Part shown: in pieces, positions 28,351 through 37,239 of the stretch
Position numbering within the stretch: position 1 is the stretch's first letter
How the letters are laid out: each line of letters starts with the position of its first letter
Assembly: GCF_003391135.1 (NCBI RefSeq)
Contig: NZ_CP031455.1
Coordinates: forward strand, 4,247,001-4,311,000
Reading direction: 5' to 3'
DNA length: 64,000 nt
Origin: Streptoverticillium olivoreticuli subsp. olivoreticuli
GTDB lineage: Bacteria > Actinomycetota > Actinomycetes > Streptomycetales > Streptomycetaceae
The notes under the pieces: generated by a model
The model's input: only the letters and a program-made list of their open reading frames with translations
Told to the model about the DNA's origin: nothing
Database searches by the model: none
Made by a program: the position numbers and the translations under genes

Positions 28351-28503
28351 ACCTAGGCGTGGCACACACGCATCTCACAGGTAGGGCCACCCTCCTGTGG
28401 GACGCGTGGCCCGGCCGTGCGCGCGGAGCGATCCGCGCCCACAGCGCTACGAGAGACGGCATGCCTGCCCATCGGGCCGGAAGCACCATTCAGGGGAGGC
28501 CCG

Positions 28504-30222
28504 ATGCGGCAGAGCAGTGTGCGGGGGCCGCGCTCGCGCGGCCGCGTCCCGGGAGCCCGTGACGGCGGGGGCAAGAAGGGCGCGCCCGCCGGGAAGCCCG
28601 GCAAAGAGGGGGCCGCCTCCGGGGAGACGCCGTCCCGCCGTGCCCGCGCCGCCCGAATAGCCCGCTGGACCGCGCTCTGCCTCGCGGTCCTGGTCCTCGG
28701 CACCTCCGCCGCGGGCTACTTCTACTACCAGCACCTCAACGGCAACCTCAAGAAGGACGCGCTCAACCTCGGTGACAAGCGGCTCGACCGGAGCGCCGCC
28801 AACGCCGAGGGCCAGCGCCCGCTGAACATCCTCGTGCTGGGCTCGGACAGCCGGAACACCCCCGAGAACGTCGCCCTCGGCGGCGCCCGCGAGGACGCGG
28901 ACCGCAAGCCGCTGGCCGACGTCCAGATGCTGGTGCACGTCTCGGCGGACCGCAGCAACATGTCGGTCATCAGCGTCCCGCGCGACACCCGCACGACGAT
29001 CCCCAAGTGCACCGACCCGGAGGACGGGAAGGTCTACCGCGAGACCAGCAGCCAGATCATCAACACCAGCCTGATGAACGGCGGCCCGGGCTGCACGGTC
29101 GCCGCCTGGGAAGAGCTCACCGGCATCCCCGTCGACCACTTCATGATGATCGACTTCTCGGGCGTGGTGAGCATGGCCGACGCGGTCGGCGGCGTCCCCG
29201 TGTGCGTCGACAACAACGTCTACGACGACAAGTCCGGGCTGCGGCTGACCAAGGGCGAGCACAAGGTCAAGGGCGAGCAGGCCCTCCAGTGGCTGCGCAC
29301 CCGCCACGGATTCGAGGACGGCAGCGACATAGGCCGCACGCACGCCCAGCACATGTACATGAACGCGATGGTCCGCCAGCTGAAGTCCGGCACCAAGCTC
29401 AGCGACCCGGGCCAGCTCACCGGGCTCGCCGAGTCCGCCACCAAGGCGCTGACGGTCGACAAGGACCTCGGCTCGGTCAAGAAGCTCTACGACCTGGCCG
29501 AGGAGCTCAAGCAGGTGCCGTCCGGCCGGATCACCATGACGACCATGCCGTGGGCCTCCGACCCGCAGGACCCGGACGCCCACGTCGTCCCCAAGCCCGG
29601 CGACGCGGACAAGCTGTTCTCGCTCGTGCGCAACGACATCGCGCTCGACGGCAAGGACAAGAAGAAGGACCCCGGGACCTCCCCGTCGACGCCCGCCGCG
29701 CCCAAGGGCAACATCCCGGTGACGGTCTTCAACGGCACGGGCACCGCGGCCCAGCCCGTGGCCACCGGCCGGGGCAGCGACATCGCCGCGTTCCTCGTCA
29801 AGCAGGGCTTCGCCAAGGCGAGCGCCGACTCCACGCCCCGGTCGCAGCTCGACACCACGCTGAGCTACTCCAAGGCGTCCCAGCGCGGTGACGCCGAGGC
29901 CGTGGCCAAGGCCCTCGGGCTGCCGGACAGCGCGCTGCGCATGTCCACGGCGGTGGAGGAGCTGACCCTGGTCATCGGCTCCGACTGGCGCTCGGGCACG
30001 GCCTACCCGAAGGACCGGGCCGACGCCGGCGCGGACGACAAGAAGGACGACGCCTCCGACAAGAACGGCGGCGACAAGAGCGACGCCGGCACGTCCGGCG
30101 ACAAGTCCGGCGACAAGGGCAAGAAGAAGGACGGCGACAACAAGGCCCCCGAGAGCGCGGACCCGCTCAACGGCAACGACACCTCGGCCTGCATGAAGGT
30201 CAACTCGCTGAATCGTTTCTGA
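28504..30222 (+). CDS. LCP ligase 3 with LytR_C and charged tail
   Basis: 572 aa from ATG 28504, directly after GGGGAGG; the open frame extends upstream but without a ribosome site. TM about 53-75, LCP domain about 105-360 (VLGSDSRNT, ISVPRDTRTTIP, QWLRTRHGFEDGSDIGR), LytR_C about 403-500 (VTVFNGTG), then about 50 residues dominated by Lys, Asp and Gly before the end. The charged tail is unusual relative to LCP 1 and 5 and would be extracellular. Same family role as its neighbours. Confidence 0.92.
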   Translation: MRQSSVRGPRSRGRVPGARDGGGKKGAPAGKPGKEGAASGETPSRRARAARIARWTALCLAVLVLGTSAAGYFYYQHLNGNLKKDALNLGDKRLDRSAANAEGQRPLNILVLGSDSRNTPENVALGGAREDADRKPLADVQMLVHVSADRSNMSVISVPRDTRTTIPKCTDPEDGKVYRETSSQIINTSLMNGGPGCTVAAWEELTGIPVDHFMMIDFSGVVSMADAVGGVPVCVDNNVYDDKSGLRLTKGEHKVKGEQALQWLRTRHGFEDGSDIGRTHAQHMYMNAMVRQLKSGTKLSDPGQLTGLAESATKALTVDKDLGSVKKLYDLAEELKQVPSGRITMTTMPWASDPQDPDAHVVPKPGDADKLFSLVRNDIALDGKDKKKDPGTSPSTPAAPKGNIPVTVFNGTGTAAQPVATGRGSDIAAFLVKQGFAKASADSTPRSQLDTTLSYSKASQRGDAEAVAKALGLPDSALRMSTAVEELTLVIGSDWRSGTAYPKDRADAGADDKKDDASDKNGGDKSDAGTSGDKSGDKGKKKDGDNKAPESADPLNGNDTSACMKVNSLNRF

Positions 30223-30327
30223 GCGTACCTGTGACGGGTGAGAGATCCGCGATTCCGGTGACTTCGCGTAGTGCTGCCGATACCGTCTGCGCCTGTGGCT
30301 CACAAGCGCTCACGAAAGGCAGCATGC

Positions 30328-30789
30328 ATGAGGAACGTCTCCCGGGTCTGCGTACTCGCCGCGGTGAACCTGCTGGCAGCCCTCGCGACGGTGACAGGAC
30401 AGGCAACGGCCGCCCCTTCTGAGGCCGTTCACAGCGTCCGGGTGCGGGAGGGATGCCGTAACGACGGCACGTCCTTCACCGACAGGCTCATCCCCGGCCA
30501 CTGCCTCCAGAACGGCGGCTACCGGCTGGAGATGCAGTACGACGGCAACCTCGTGCTGTACTCGCCCTCGCGCGCCTGCTGGGCGAGCGGCACCGACGGG
30601 ACCGACGGGGTCTACGCGAAGTTCTCCGGGGACTGGAAGCCCGACTCCCCCTACATGACGCTGGAGTCACCCGTCGGGGAGCTCAGGAAATACCGCGGGA
30701 AGTACACCGGGCTGCACAAGTCCGGGAACGTCAGCCTCAACAACAAGGGCGAGGTCTGGATCGCCTACGAGAAGATGGCGGGCTGCTGA
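30328..30789 (+). CDS. Secreted bulb-lectin-like (B_lectin) protein
   Basis: 153 aa with an N-terminal signal peptide (MRNVSRVCVLAAVNLLAAL, cleavage likely after the TGQATA region). The mature part has the B_lectin hallmark MQYDGNLVLYS followed by a Trp (CWASG), the mannose-binding-type QxDxNxVxY motif; a second such unit is only weakly visible (LNNKGEVWIAY). Four Cys could form disulfides. It probably binds sugars at the cell surface or outside. It is followed 4 bp later by another small exported protein, and both interrupt the LCP series. Confidence 0.75.
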   Translation: MRNVSRVCVLAAVNLLAALATVTGQATAAPSEAVHSVRVREGCRNDGTSFTDRLIPGHCLQNGGYRLEMQYDGNLVLYSPSRACWASGTDGTDGVYAKFSGDWKPDSPYMTLESPVGELRKYRGKYTGLHKSGNVSLNNKGEVWIAYEKMAGC

Positions 30790-30793
30790 TCCG

Positions 30794-31138
30794 ATGCGCA
30801 CCCACCACAGGGGAGGCCGTGCCTCCGTACGGACGCTCGTGACCCATGGCGTACTGGCCGTCGTCCTCGCGGGCGGCGCGGCGGTCGGCCTCCCCGCGGC
30901 GGCGGGGGCGGCCACCGGACACATGGCCCCGGAGCGCTATTTCGGCGACGTCTGTGTGGCGAACGAGAACCTGGGGGAGATCGCCAACAACTTCATCTCC
31001 CGCTGCCGCAAGGGCTCCATCCGGTCGGTGTTCCCGGGACAGCACTACGGCGACACCCTCGGCTACCTCAAGGGCTGCCGGGAGGCCACGTGCAACACCG
31101 CCTGGAAGCTCCTGAACGACAACCGCTTCAAGAAATAG
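30794..31138 (+). CDS. Small exported Cys-containing protein, unknown
   Basis: 114 aa. Basic N-terminus (MRTHHRGGRASVR) plus hydrophobic stretch GVLAVVLAGGAAVGLPAAAGA is a signal peptide; the mature ~75 residues carry four Cys (DVCVAN, SRCRKG, GCREATCNT), compatible with two disulfides. No family recognised. The start codon lies four bases after the lectin-like gene stop, suggesting translational coupling; a downstream GTG could be an alternative start. Confidence 0.65.
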   Translation: MRTHHRGGRASVRTLVTHGVLAVVLAGGAAVGLPAAAGAATGHMAPERYFGDVCVANENLGEIANNFISRCRKGSIRSVFPGQHYGDTLGYLKGCREATCNTAWKLLNDNRFKK

Positions 31139-31147
31139 CGCGGGAAC

Positions 31148-31474
31148 ATGACCACTTACATCGCAGTCCTGCTGTGCGAGACCTCGGCCGACGCCGAGGA
31201 CCACGTACCGCTCTACCAGGAGAGCTTCGTCCTGGTGACGGCACAGGACGAGGCACAGGCGCGCGAGAAGGCGGCCGCGCACGGCAAGGGCCTGGAGACG
31301 GCTTACGAGAACGAGCGCGGCGAGCTGATCACCTGGCGGCTGCGGCACGTGGTCGACGTCGGCGAGGTCCTCGACGAGCGCCTCACCGACGGCTCCGAGC
31401 TCTACGCCCGGCACTTCAGGAACTACGCCGCCTACCGCTCCTTCGAGCCGCTGCTCTCGGGGGAGCAGATCTGA
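31148..31474 (+). CDS. DUF4288 family protein
   Basis: 108 aa, cytosolic. Pattern MTTYIAVLLCETSADAED, LYQESFVLVTAQDEAQAREKA and a C-terminal YRSFEPLL matches small DUF4288 proteins, whose function is unknown but which are often found near immunity-type or toxin modules. GGGAAC precedes ATG 31148, nine bases after the previous stop, so it is in one transcript with the two secreted-protein genes. Confidence 0.7.
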   Translation: MTTYIAVLLCETSADAEDHVPLYQESFVLVTAQDEAQAREKAAAHGKGLETAYENERGELITWRLRHVVDVGEVLDERLTDGSELYARHFRNYAAYRSFEPLLSGEQI

Positions 31475-31478
31475 CCGG

Positions 31479-31518
31479 GGCCGCGGGGGCCGGCGAGCGG
31501 ATGCCGGTCCCCGCGGCC
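31479..31518. terminator. Bidirectional hairpin between convergent genes
   Basis: GGCCGCGGGG (31479-31488) pairs perfectly with CCCCGCGGCC (31509-31518), with a further CCGG pairing inside the loop. It lies between the stops of the DUF4288 gene and the GT2 gene. Confidence 0.75.
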
Positions 31519-31528
31519 ACCCGGCCGG

Positions 31529-32545
31529 TCAGCCGTTGCGGACCGCCGGGCGGCGGCTGGCGATGACCTTCTTCGCCAGGGAGCGCGGGCTGGTCAGGAA
31601 GCCGTAGCCCCACGACATGTGCATGGTCGCCAGCGCCACCGGGATCTGCGCCCGCGCCTTGAGCGGCAGCCCCCTGCCCGCCGGGACCGAGCCCGCCACG
31701 ATGGCGGCCAGATAACCGCCGGGCACGACCAGGGCCCAAGGGCTGACCGCCGCGCCCACGACGACGCCCGCAGCGATGGCCACGACGGCGGTCGGCGCCG
31801 CGAGGTAGCGCAGGTTGATCGAGCCCTGGTGGTAGCGGGCGACGACGTGCCGCCAGCGGCCGTAGTCCTTGTACTGCTTGGCCAGCGCCTTCACGGACGG
31901 GCGCGGCCGGTAGGAGACCTTGAGCTCCGGGGAGAACCAGATCAGGCCCCCGGCCTCACGGATCCGGAAGTTCAGCTCCCAGTCCTGGGCACGGATGAAC
32001 TCCTCGTTGTAACCGCCCTGCTGCTCCAGCGCCGCGCGCCGGAAGACCCCCAGGTAGACGGTCTCGGCGGGCGCGGCCGCGCCGCCGGTGTGGAAGGCGG
32101 CGTTGCCCACGCCGATCTTCGAGGTCATGGCGGCGGCGACGGCCGTCTCCCAGGCGTTCTCGCCCTCGGCGTGCATGATGCCGCCGACGTTCTGCGCGCC
32201 GGTCTCGTCCAGCAGGCGCACGGCTGTGGCGATGTAGTCCGGCGAGAGCATGCCGTGCCCGTCGACGCGCACCACGACCGGGTGGCGCGACGCCTTGATC
32301 GCGGCGTTGAGGGCGGCGGGGGTGCGGCCGGTGGGGTTCGGCACGGTGTGGACGCGGGGGTCTTCCCGTACGAGCTCGGCGGCGATCTCGTCCGTACGGT
32401 CCGTGGAGGGGCCGAGGGCGATCACGACCTCCAGCTCTCCGGCGTACTCCTGCTCCAGGATGTGCCGCACGGAGGTGCGCAGGTGCCGCTCCTCGTTGAG
32501 CACCGGCATGATCACGGAAACGGCGGGCGGCTGCTGTTCGGGCAT
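31529..32545 (-). CDS. Family 2 glycosyltransferase (ExoA-like)
   Basis: 338 aa. Starts MPEQQPPAVSVIMPVLNEE, typical GT-A fold; VVRVDGHGML holds the metal/NDP-sugar site; AQDWELNFRIREAGG is the acceptor-side motif. Two or three hydrophobic helices near residues 250-290 anchor the C-terminus. It probably transfers a sugar to a lipid carrier in making an envelope polysaccharide, in keeping with the surrounding LCP ligases. GAGGAACC lies just before ATG 32545. Divergent from LCP 4. Confidence 0.9.
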   Translation of the reverse strand: MPEQQPPAVSVIMPVLNEERHLRTSVRHILEQEYAGELEVVIALGPSTDRTDEIAAELVREDPRVHTVPNPTGRTPAALNAAIKASRHPVVVRVDGHGMLSPDYIATAVRLLDETGAQNVGGIMHAEGENAWETAVAAAMTSKIGVGNAAFHTGGAAAPAETVYLGVFRRAALEQQGGYNEEFIRAQDWELNFRIREAGGLIWFSPELKVSYRPRPSVKALAKQYKDYGRWRHVVARYHQGSINLRYLAAPTAVVAIAAGVVVGAAVSPWALVVPGGYLAAIVAGSVPAGRGLPLKARAQIPVALATMHMSWGYGFLTSPRSLAKKVIASRRPAVRNG

Positions 32546-32767
32546 GGTTCCTCGGGGGTACGGGGGTCACCCACCCGGCTGGGCCGGGGTCGGCGGAATC
32601 GTCGGTCACGTTACCGCCAATGGCGGACACCGGCGTTCTCCGGCCGGGTGGCCGGGTGACCCGAACGGCGTGGGGGCACGGCCCTTTGATCGTATTGACC
32701 TACCGTTGCCCGTCCCTGGCCCGCCCCAGGCCTGCCCCTGATCCCGTTCCGTCGCGGAGGTCTCGGA

Positions 32768-34234
32768 ATGACCGCACCGGCCCGCACGCCCCGCCCGAAC
32801 GGACCGCGCCACAGCGCTCCCCGCCGACCACGCTGGGGGCTGCGCGTCGCCGCGGGCGCGGCGGCGGTGATCCTCGGCACCGCGGGCGTCGGGCACGCCG
32901 TCGTCAGCGGGATCGACCACGGCATCGGCCGGGTCGACGTCTTCCGCGGGCTGTCGGACCGGCCGGTGACCGGCCGGGGGACCAATCTGCTGGTCGTCGG
33001 CACGGACTCCCGGGACCGGATCACGCAGGAGGAGCGCAGGCTCTACCACCTGGGCGGCGCGCCCTGTCACTGCACCGACACGGTGATGCTGGTGCACCTC
33101 GCCGCGGACCACGACCGGGCCACCGTGGTCAGCCTGCCGCGCGACACCTACAGCGAGATCCCCGACCACCTGGACGACGCCGGACGCCCGCACCCCGCGC
33201 ACGTGCAGAAGCTGAACGCGGCCTACGCGGAGGGCGGGCCCGGGCTGACCGTGCGGACCGTGGAGCACCTCACCGGCGTCCACATCGATCACTATCTGGA
33301 GGTCGACTTCACCAGTTTCATGAAGACCGTCGACGAGGTGGGCGGCGTACGGCTGTGCACGGACCGTCCGCTCCAGGACCCCTTCAGCGGGCTGAACCTG
33401 CCGGTGGGCACCAGCACCCTCAACGGCGGCCAGGCCCTGCAGTACGTGCGCTCCCGCCACCTCGACGGCGCCGCCGACCTGGGCCGGATGCAGCGGCAGC
33501 AGCGCTTCCTCGCGTCGCTGCTGCACCGGGTCTCCGAGAGCGGGATGCTGCTGCACCCCGTGATGTTCCAGCAGGTCGTCGGCACACTGCTCGACTCGGT
33601 GCGGGCCGACCGGAGCCTCGACAGCGACGAGCTGGTCGGGCTGGGCCAGGCCATGCGGAACCTGAAGCCCGCCGACACCGAATTCCTCTCGGTGCCGATC
33701 GCGTCCGCGAATTTCCCGGTGCCGCACGTCGGCTCGACCGTGAAGTGGGACGAGGCCGCCTCCGCCAAGGTCTTCCAGGCCCTGCGCGACGACCAGCCGC
33801 TCACCCCGCGCGCGCCGTCCCGGGTCCACGACGCGAAGGGCCAGGCCCGGCAGCAGGAGGCCCCGACGCCGGTGGAGGTGGCGCCCTCGGAGGTCCGGGT
33901 GCAGGTCTTCAACGGCAGCGGGCGCCAGGGGCTGGCGCGCGCCACGGACCTGGCGCTGCGCGCCACGGGCTTCAGCACGACGGGGCTGCCGGCGGACGCG
34001 GGCACGGGCCCGGCCCAGGCGCGCACGGTGATCTCCTACGACCCGCACTGGGACCGCTCGGTCCGCTCCCTCGCGGCGGCGCTCCCCATGGCGGAACTCC
34101 GCCCCGCCCCGGGCCAGGGCCCGGTGATGCGGGTCACCCTGGGCACGGACTTCACGTCGGTCCACGGGGTCCGTTTGCGGGTGGCGCAGGAGGGACCGGG
34201 GGTGATGACGGGCGACCGGACCGCGTGCCCCTGA
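32768..34234 (+). CDS. LCP ligase 4 with LytR_C domain
   Basis: 488 aa. Short cytoplasmic N-terminus, TM about 22-46, LCP domain about 70-330 (VVGTDSRDR, VSLPRDTYSEIP, KLNAAYAEGGPGL, QYVRSRHLDGAADLGRMQRQQ) and LytR_C about 376-465 (VQVFNGSG). An unusual CHC segment (GAPCHCTDTVM) precedes the DTVMLVH motif. ATG 32768 has CGGAGG nine bases upstream. Divergent from the GT2 gene (222 bp) and convergent with the thioesterase. Confidence 0.93.
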   Translation: MTAPARTPRPNGPRHSAPRRPRWGLRVAAGAAAVILGTAGVGHAVVSGIDHGIGRVDVFRGLSDRPVTGRGTNLLVVGTDSRDRITQEERRLYHLGGAPCHCTDTVMLVHLAADHDRATVVSLPRDTYSEIPDHLDDAGRPHPAHVQKLNAAYAEGGPGLTVRTVEHLTGVHIDHYLEVDFTSFMKTVDEVGGVRLCTDRPLQDPFSGLNLPVGTSTLNGGQALQYVRSRHLDGAADLGRMQRQQRFLASLLHRVSESGMLLHPVMFQQVVGTLLDSVRADRSLDSDELVGLGQAMRNLKPADTEFLSVPIASANFPVPHVGSTVKWDEAASAKVFQALRDDQPLTPRAPSRVHDAKGQARQQEAPTPVEVAPSEVRVQVFNGSGRQGLARATDLALRATGFSTTGLPADAGTGPAQARTVISYDPHWDRSVRSLAAALPMAELRPAPGQGPVMRVTLGTDFTSVHGVRLRVAQEGPGVMTGDRTACP

Positions 34235-34276
34235 GCATCCCTGTGGCTCCGGCGCACCCACCGTGTCCACAGATGC

Positions 34277-34825
34277 CTAGTCGGCCAAACCCTCCGCGTT
34301 GCGGGACTCCCGGAGGTCCATGATCGCCCGGCGGCGGGCCAGCCGGTGCGTACGGCGGATCTGCGCCTCCTGATACCGCCGCCGGTCCTTCTCCGTCTCC
34401 GGCTCCACCGGCGGCACCCGCCGCGGCTTGCCGGCTTCGTCGACCGCGGCGAAGACCAGGTACGCGCTGCCGACCTGGACCGCGGGCGTGGACTCGTTCC
34501 ACCGCTCCGCCATCACCCGCACCCCGACCTCCATGGAGCTGCGGCCCGTCCAGTTGACCTGCGCCTGCACATGCACGAGGTCGCCGACCTTGACCGGTTC
34601 GAGGAAGGCCATCTCGTCCATGGAGGCGGTGACCGCGGGGCCACCGGAGTGGCGGCCCGCGACCGCGCCGGCGACATCGTCCACCAGCTTCATGATCACG
34701 CCACCGTGGACGGTGCCGAGGAGATTGGTGTCACCCGCGGTCATGATGTGGGAGAGGGTCGTGCGTGAAGCGGACGTCGGCTTACCCGGTATGTCCGATT
34801 CCAGATCCGGGTCCTGAATGGTCAT
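34277..34825 (-). CDS. Acyl-CoA thioesterase (hotdog fold)
   Basis: 182 aa. Hydrolyses fatty acyl-CoA to free acid and CoA. HIMTAGDTNLLGTVHGGVIMKLVDD is the hotdog active-site helix (Asn, His-Gly-Gly and Asp conserved, YciA/BFIT-like), followed by the DLVHVQAQVNWTGRSSMEVGV strand. ATG 34825 is chosen because TACAGT lies seven bases upstream and homologues start near MTIQDPD; longer frames are not supported. The C-terminus is basic. It sits between two LCP genes but shows no link to them. Confidence 0.9.
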   Translation of the reverse strand: MTIQDPDLESDIPGKPTSASRTTLSHIMTAGDTNLLGTVHGGVIMKLVDDVAGAVAGRHSGGPAVTASMDEMAFLEPVKVGDLVHVQAQVNWTGRSSMEVGVRVMAERWNESTPAVQVGSAYLVFAAVDEAGKPRRVPPVEPETEKDRRRYQEAQIRRTHRLARRRAIMDLRESRNAEGLAD

Positions 34826-34832
34826 GTCCACC

Positions 34833-34838
34833 ACTGTA
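34833..34838 (-). promoter_or_regulatory. -10 element TACAGT (minus strand)
   Basis: TACAGT ends seven bases before the thioesterase ATG; predicted leaderless start. Confidence 0.45.
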
Positions 34839-34931
34839 TGCCCGGGCGCACCCGAGGACCGGATTTGCATCAGCTCTGCAACAGCCCTGCCCCGATCATG
34901 TAGCGCACCGCCTGTCGGCGGTACGGGCGGG

Positions 34932-34937
34932 CACACT
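34932..34937 (+). promoter_or_regulatory. -10 element CACACT before LCP 5
   Basis: CACACT ends seven bases before ATG 34945 and there is no ribosome site; predicted leaderless start. Confidence 0.4.
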
Positions 34938-34944
34938 CGGTTTC

Positions 34945-36237
34945 ATGAGTGATTGGCCCGAAGGGCGGACCGACGAGCGGCAGGACCGGTACGGACGCGG
35001 CAGTGCGAGCGCCGAGCCGGAGGGCGCCCGCGCCATGCCGCATGTCCGCCGTGACGCCCCGCCGCGCCAGTACCGGCCCGTACCCGGCCAGAACTCCGGC
35101 GGCGCGGGCACTCCCCAGGCGGCCCGTCCCGGTGACGGCTACAACACGGGCCAGGTCTACGGACACGGCGGCCCGGTGGGCCCGAACCGCGGCACCGGCG
35201 GTGGTGGCGGCCAGGGGCCGGGCGGCCGGGGCGGCCGGACCAGCCCGCCGAACTGGCGCAAGCGGATCACGGTCGGCCTCGTGGCGTTCGTCGTGCTGCT
35301 GCTGGCCGTCTCCGTCAGCACGTACTTCTGGGCCGACTCCAAGATGCGCCGCGAGGTCGACCTGAGCAAGGTGAAGGACCGCCCCTCGGGCGGGAAGGGC
35401 ACGAACTATCTGATCGTCGGTTCCGACAGCCGCGAGGGCCTCTCCGAGCAGGACAAGAAGGACCTCCACACCGGGTCCGCGGACGGCAAGCGCACCGACT
35501 CGATGATGATCCTGCACACCGGCGACAACGGCACCACGATGCTGAGCCTGCCCCGTGACTCGTACGTCACGATCCCCGCCTTCACCGGGCCGCAGTCCGG
35601 CAAGCAGTTCCCCGCGTCCACGCACAAGCTCAACGAGGCGTATTCGGACGGTGGGGCGGAGCTGCTGGCACAGACCATCGAGTACAACACCGGACTGCAT
35701 ATCGACCACTACGCGGAGATCGGCTTCGGCGGTTTCCGCAATCTGGTCGACGCACTCGGTGGTGTCGACATGTGTCTGGACAAGCCGGTGAAGGACCGCG
35801 ACTCGGGTGCGGACTTCAAGGCGGGCTGCCAGACGCTCAACGGCACGCAGTCGCTCGCGTTCGTGCGCCAGCGCCACCAGGAGGCCGACCAGGACCTGGG
35901 GCGGATGCGCAATCAGCAGAAGTTCCTGAACACCCTCGCCAAGCAGGCGGCCTCGCCGTCGACGATCCTCAACCCCTTCCGCCTCTACCCCGTCATCGGC
36001 TCCGGGCTGGACACGCTCGTCGTCGACAAGGACATGGGGCTGACGGACCTGATGTCGATGTTCTGGTCGATGAAGGGCGTCACCGGCGGCGACGGCAAGC
36101 AGCTGACCGTGCCGATCTCCAACCCCAACCTCCCCACGCGGAGCGACGGCGTGGCGGTCAAGTGGGACACGGCCAAGGCCAAGCAGCTCTTCGACCAGCT
36201 CAAGAACGACGAGAAGGTCACCGCCGCCGACAAGTGA
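34945..36237 (+). CDS. LCP ligase 5 with Gly-rich N-terminus
   Basis: 430 aa. About 105 cytoplasmic residues rich in Gly, Arg, Pro and Gln precede one TM (about 108-130); LCP domain about 155-400 (IVGSDSREG, LSLPRDSYVTIP, KLNEAYSDGG, FVRQRHQEADQDLGRMRNQQ). No LytR_C domain. ATG 34945 (MSDWPEGRTDERQ) appears leaderless; the frame upstream overlaps the divergent thioesterase promoter and is rejected. Presumed glycopolymer-to-peptidoglycan ligase like its four neighbours. Confidence 0.92.
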   Translation: MSDWPEGRTDERQDRYGRGSASAEPEGARAMPHVRRDAPPRQYRPVPGQNSGGAGTPQAARPGDGYNTGQVYGHGGPVGPNRGTGGGGGQGPGGRGGRTSPPNWRKRITVGLVAFVVLLLAVSVSTYFWADSKMRREVDLSKVKDRPSGGKGTNYLIVGSDSREGLSEQDKKDLHTGSADGKRTDSMMILHTGDNGTTMLSLPRDSYVTIPAFTGPQSGKQFPASTHKLNEAYSDGGAELLAQTIEYNTGLHIDHYAEIGFGGFRNLVDALGGVDMCLDKPVKDRDSGADFKAGCQTLNGTQSLAFVRQRHQEADQDLGRMRNQQKFLNTLAKQAASPSTILNPFRLYPVIGSGLDTLVVDKDMGLTDLMSMFWSMKGVTGGDGKQLTVPISNPNLPTRSDGVAVKWDTAKAKQLFDQLKNDEKVTAADK

Positions 36238-36255
36238 CGTCCGGCGCGCCCCGGG

Positions 36256-37044
36256 TCAGGCGGGTTCGGGCCCGGTCGCGTTGATGACGGCGAACGTGCC
36301 GCCCTGCGGGTCCTGCACGACGGCCATCCGGCCCGCCGCCATGTCGAACGGCGGAACGAGGACGTTGCCGCCCGCGCGGATCAGGGCGTCGACCGTGCTG
36401 TCGGTGTCGTCCACCGAGAAGTACGCCAGCCAGTGCGAGGGCACGCCCTCCGGGAGCTTGTCGAGCCCCTGCATCCCGCCGACGGTCCGCCCGTCGACGT
36501 TGAGCGCGAAGTAACCGTCCGCGCCCTCCATGGGTGCCGCCTGGATGCCGAGGGCGGCGGCGAGGAAGGTGGTCGCGGCGCCGGTGTCGCTGGTGTCGAG
36601 CTCGTTCCAGATCAGCGCGCCGTGCTCGTTGACGACGCCCGCGCCGGGGAAGTCCTCGGCCTGCCACAGCCCGACCACCGCGTCGGTCGGGTCGGAGATG
36701 AGGGACATCCGGCCGAGCGTCATCACATCCATCGCCGGCATCATCACCGTGCCGCCCGCCTTGGCGACCTTCTTCTCGGTGGCGTCCACGTCGGCGGTCG
36801 CGAGATAGGTGGTCCACACGGTCGGCGGGGGCGGCCCGCCGTCGGGCGACGTCGCGGTCATGATGCCGGCCACCGGCTTGCCCCTCAGCGTGCAGACGGC
36901 GTACCCGCCGGTCTCCGGCGGTCCGACCTCGCCCTGCCAGCCGAAGAGGTCGCGGTAGAAGTCCAGGGCCGCCTGCTGGTCGGGCACCATGAGGTCGACC
37001 CAGCAGGGGGTGCCGGGTGCGTACGGGCCGGTTACATCGGGCAT
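36256..37044 (-). CDS. Two-domain VOC (glyoxalase/dioxygenase superfamily) protein
   Basis: 262 aa made of two tandem VOC modules (about 8-125 and 140-258): CWVDLMVPDQQAALDFYRDLFGW opens the first, ALIWNELDTSDTGAATTFLAAALG the second, each ending with a VxDPxGG/T-type strand. Such proteins (often called hydroxylase or bleomycin-resistance-like) include enzymes and binding proteins; the substrate is unknown. GGAGG lies eight bases before ATG 37044. Converges on LCP 5 with an 18-bp gap. Confidence 0.88.
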   Translation of the reverse strand: MPDVTGPYAPGTPCWVDLMVPDQQAALDFYRDLFGWQGEVGPPETGGYAVCTLRGKPVAGIMTATSPDGGPPPPTVWTTYLATADVDATEKKVAKAGGTVMMPAMDVMTLGRMSLISDPTDAVVGLWQAEDFPGAGVVNEHGALIWNELDTSDTGAATTFLAAALGIQAAPMEGADGYFALNVDGRTVGGMQGLDKLPEGVPSHWLAYFSVDDTDSTVDALIRAGGNVLVPPFDMAAGRMAVVQDPQGGTFAVINATGPEPA

Positions 37045-37174
37045 GTCGAGAGCCTCCAAGACGGTGGTGGGACGGGCACCCACGGGCTCAACGTTCTGCG
37101 CTCCGGCCGTGCCCCGCCACCGGCGTTGACCCGTCCGGGCGCGGCGCCACCGCCGAGGGACCGCCCCCTCACCC

Positions 37175-37230
37175 CACCGGCAGCACCACGGCCCCCGGCG
37201 CGATCGCCGGGGGCCGTGGTGCTGCCGGTG
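37175..37230. terminator. 26-bp perfect hairpin after acyl-CoA dehydrogenase
   Basis: 37175-37200 pairs base for base with 37205-37230 across a CGAT loop. It begins ten bases beyond the stop of the acyl-CoA dehydrogenase on the minus strand. It has no T tract, as is usual for Streptomyces hairpin terminators. Confidence 0.85.
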
Positions 37231-37239
37231 CGGGGCAGG

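Noticed and set aside
31090..31566. 158-residue plus frame overlapping the DUF4288 gene
   Set aside because: Arg/Gly-rich shadow; the DUF4288 frame has family similarity.
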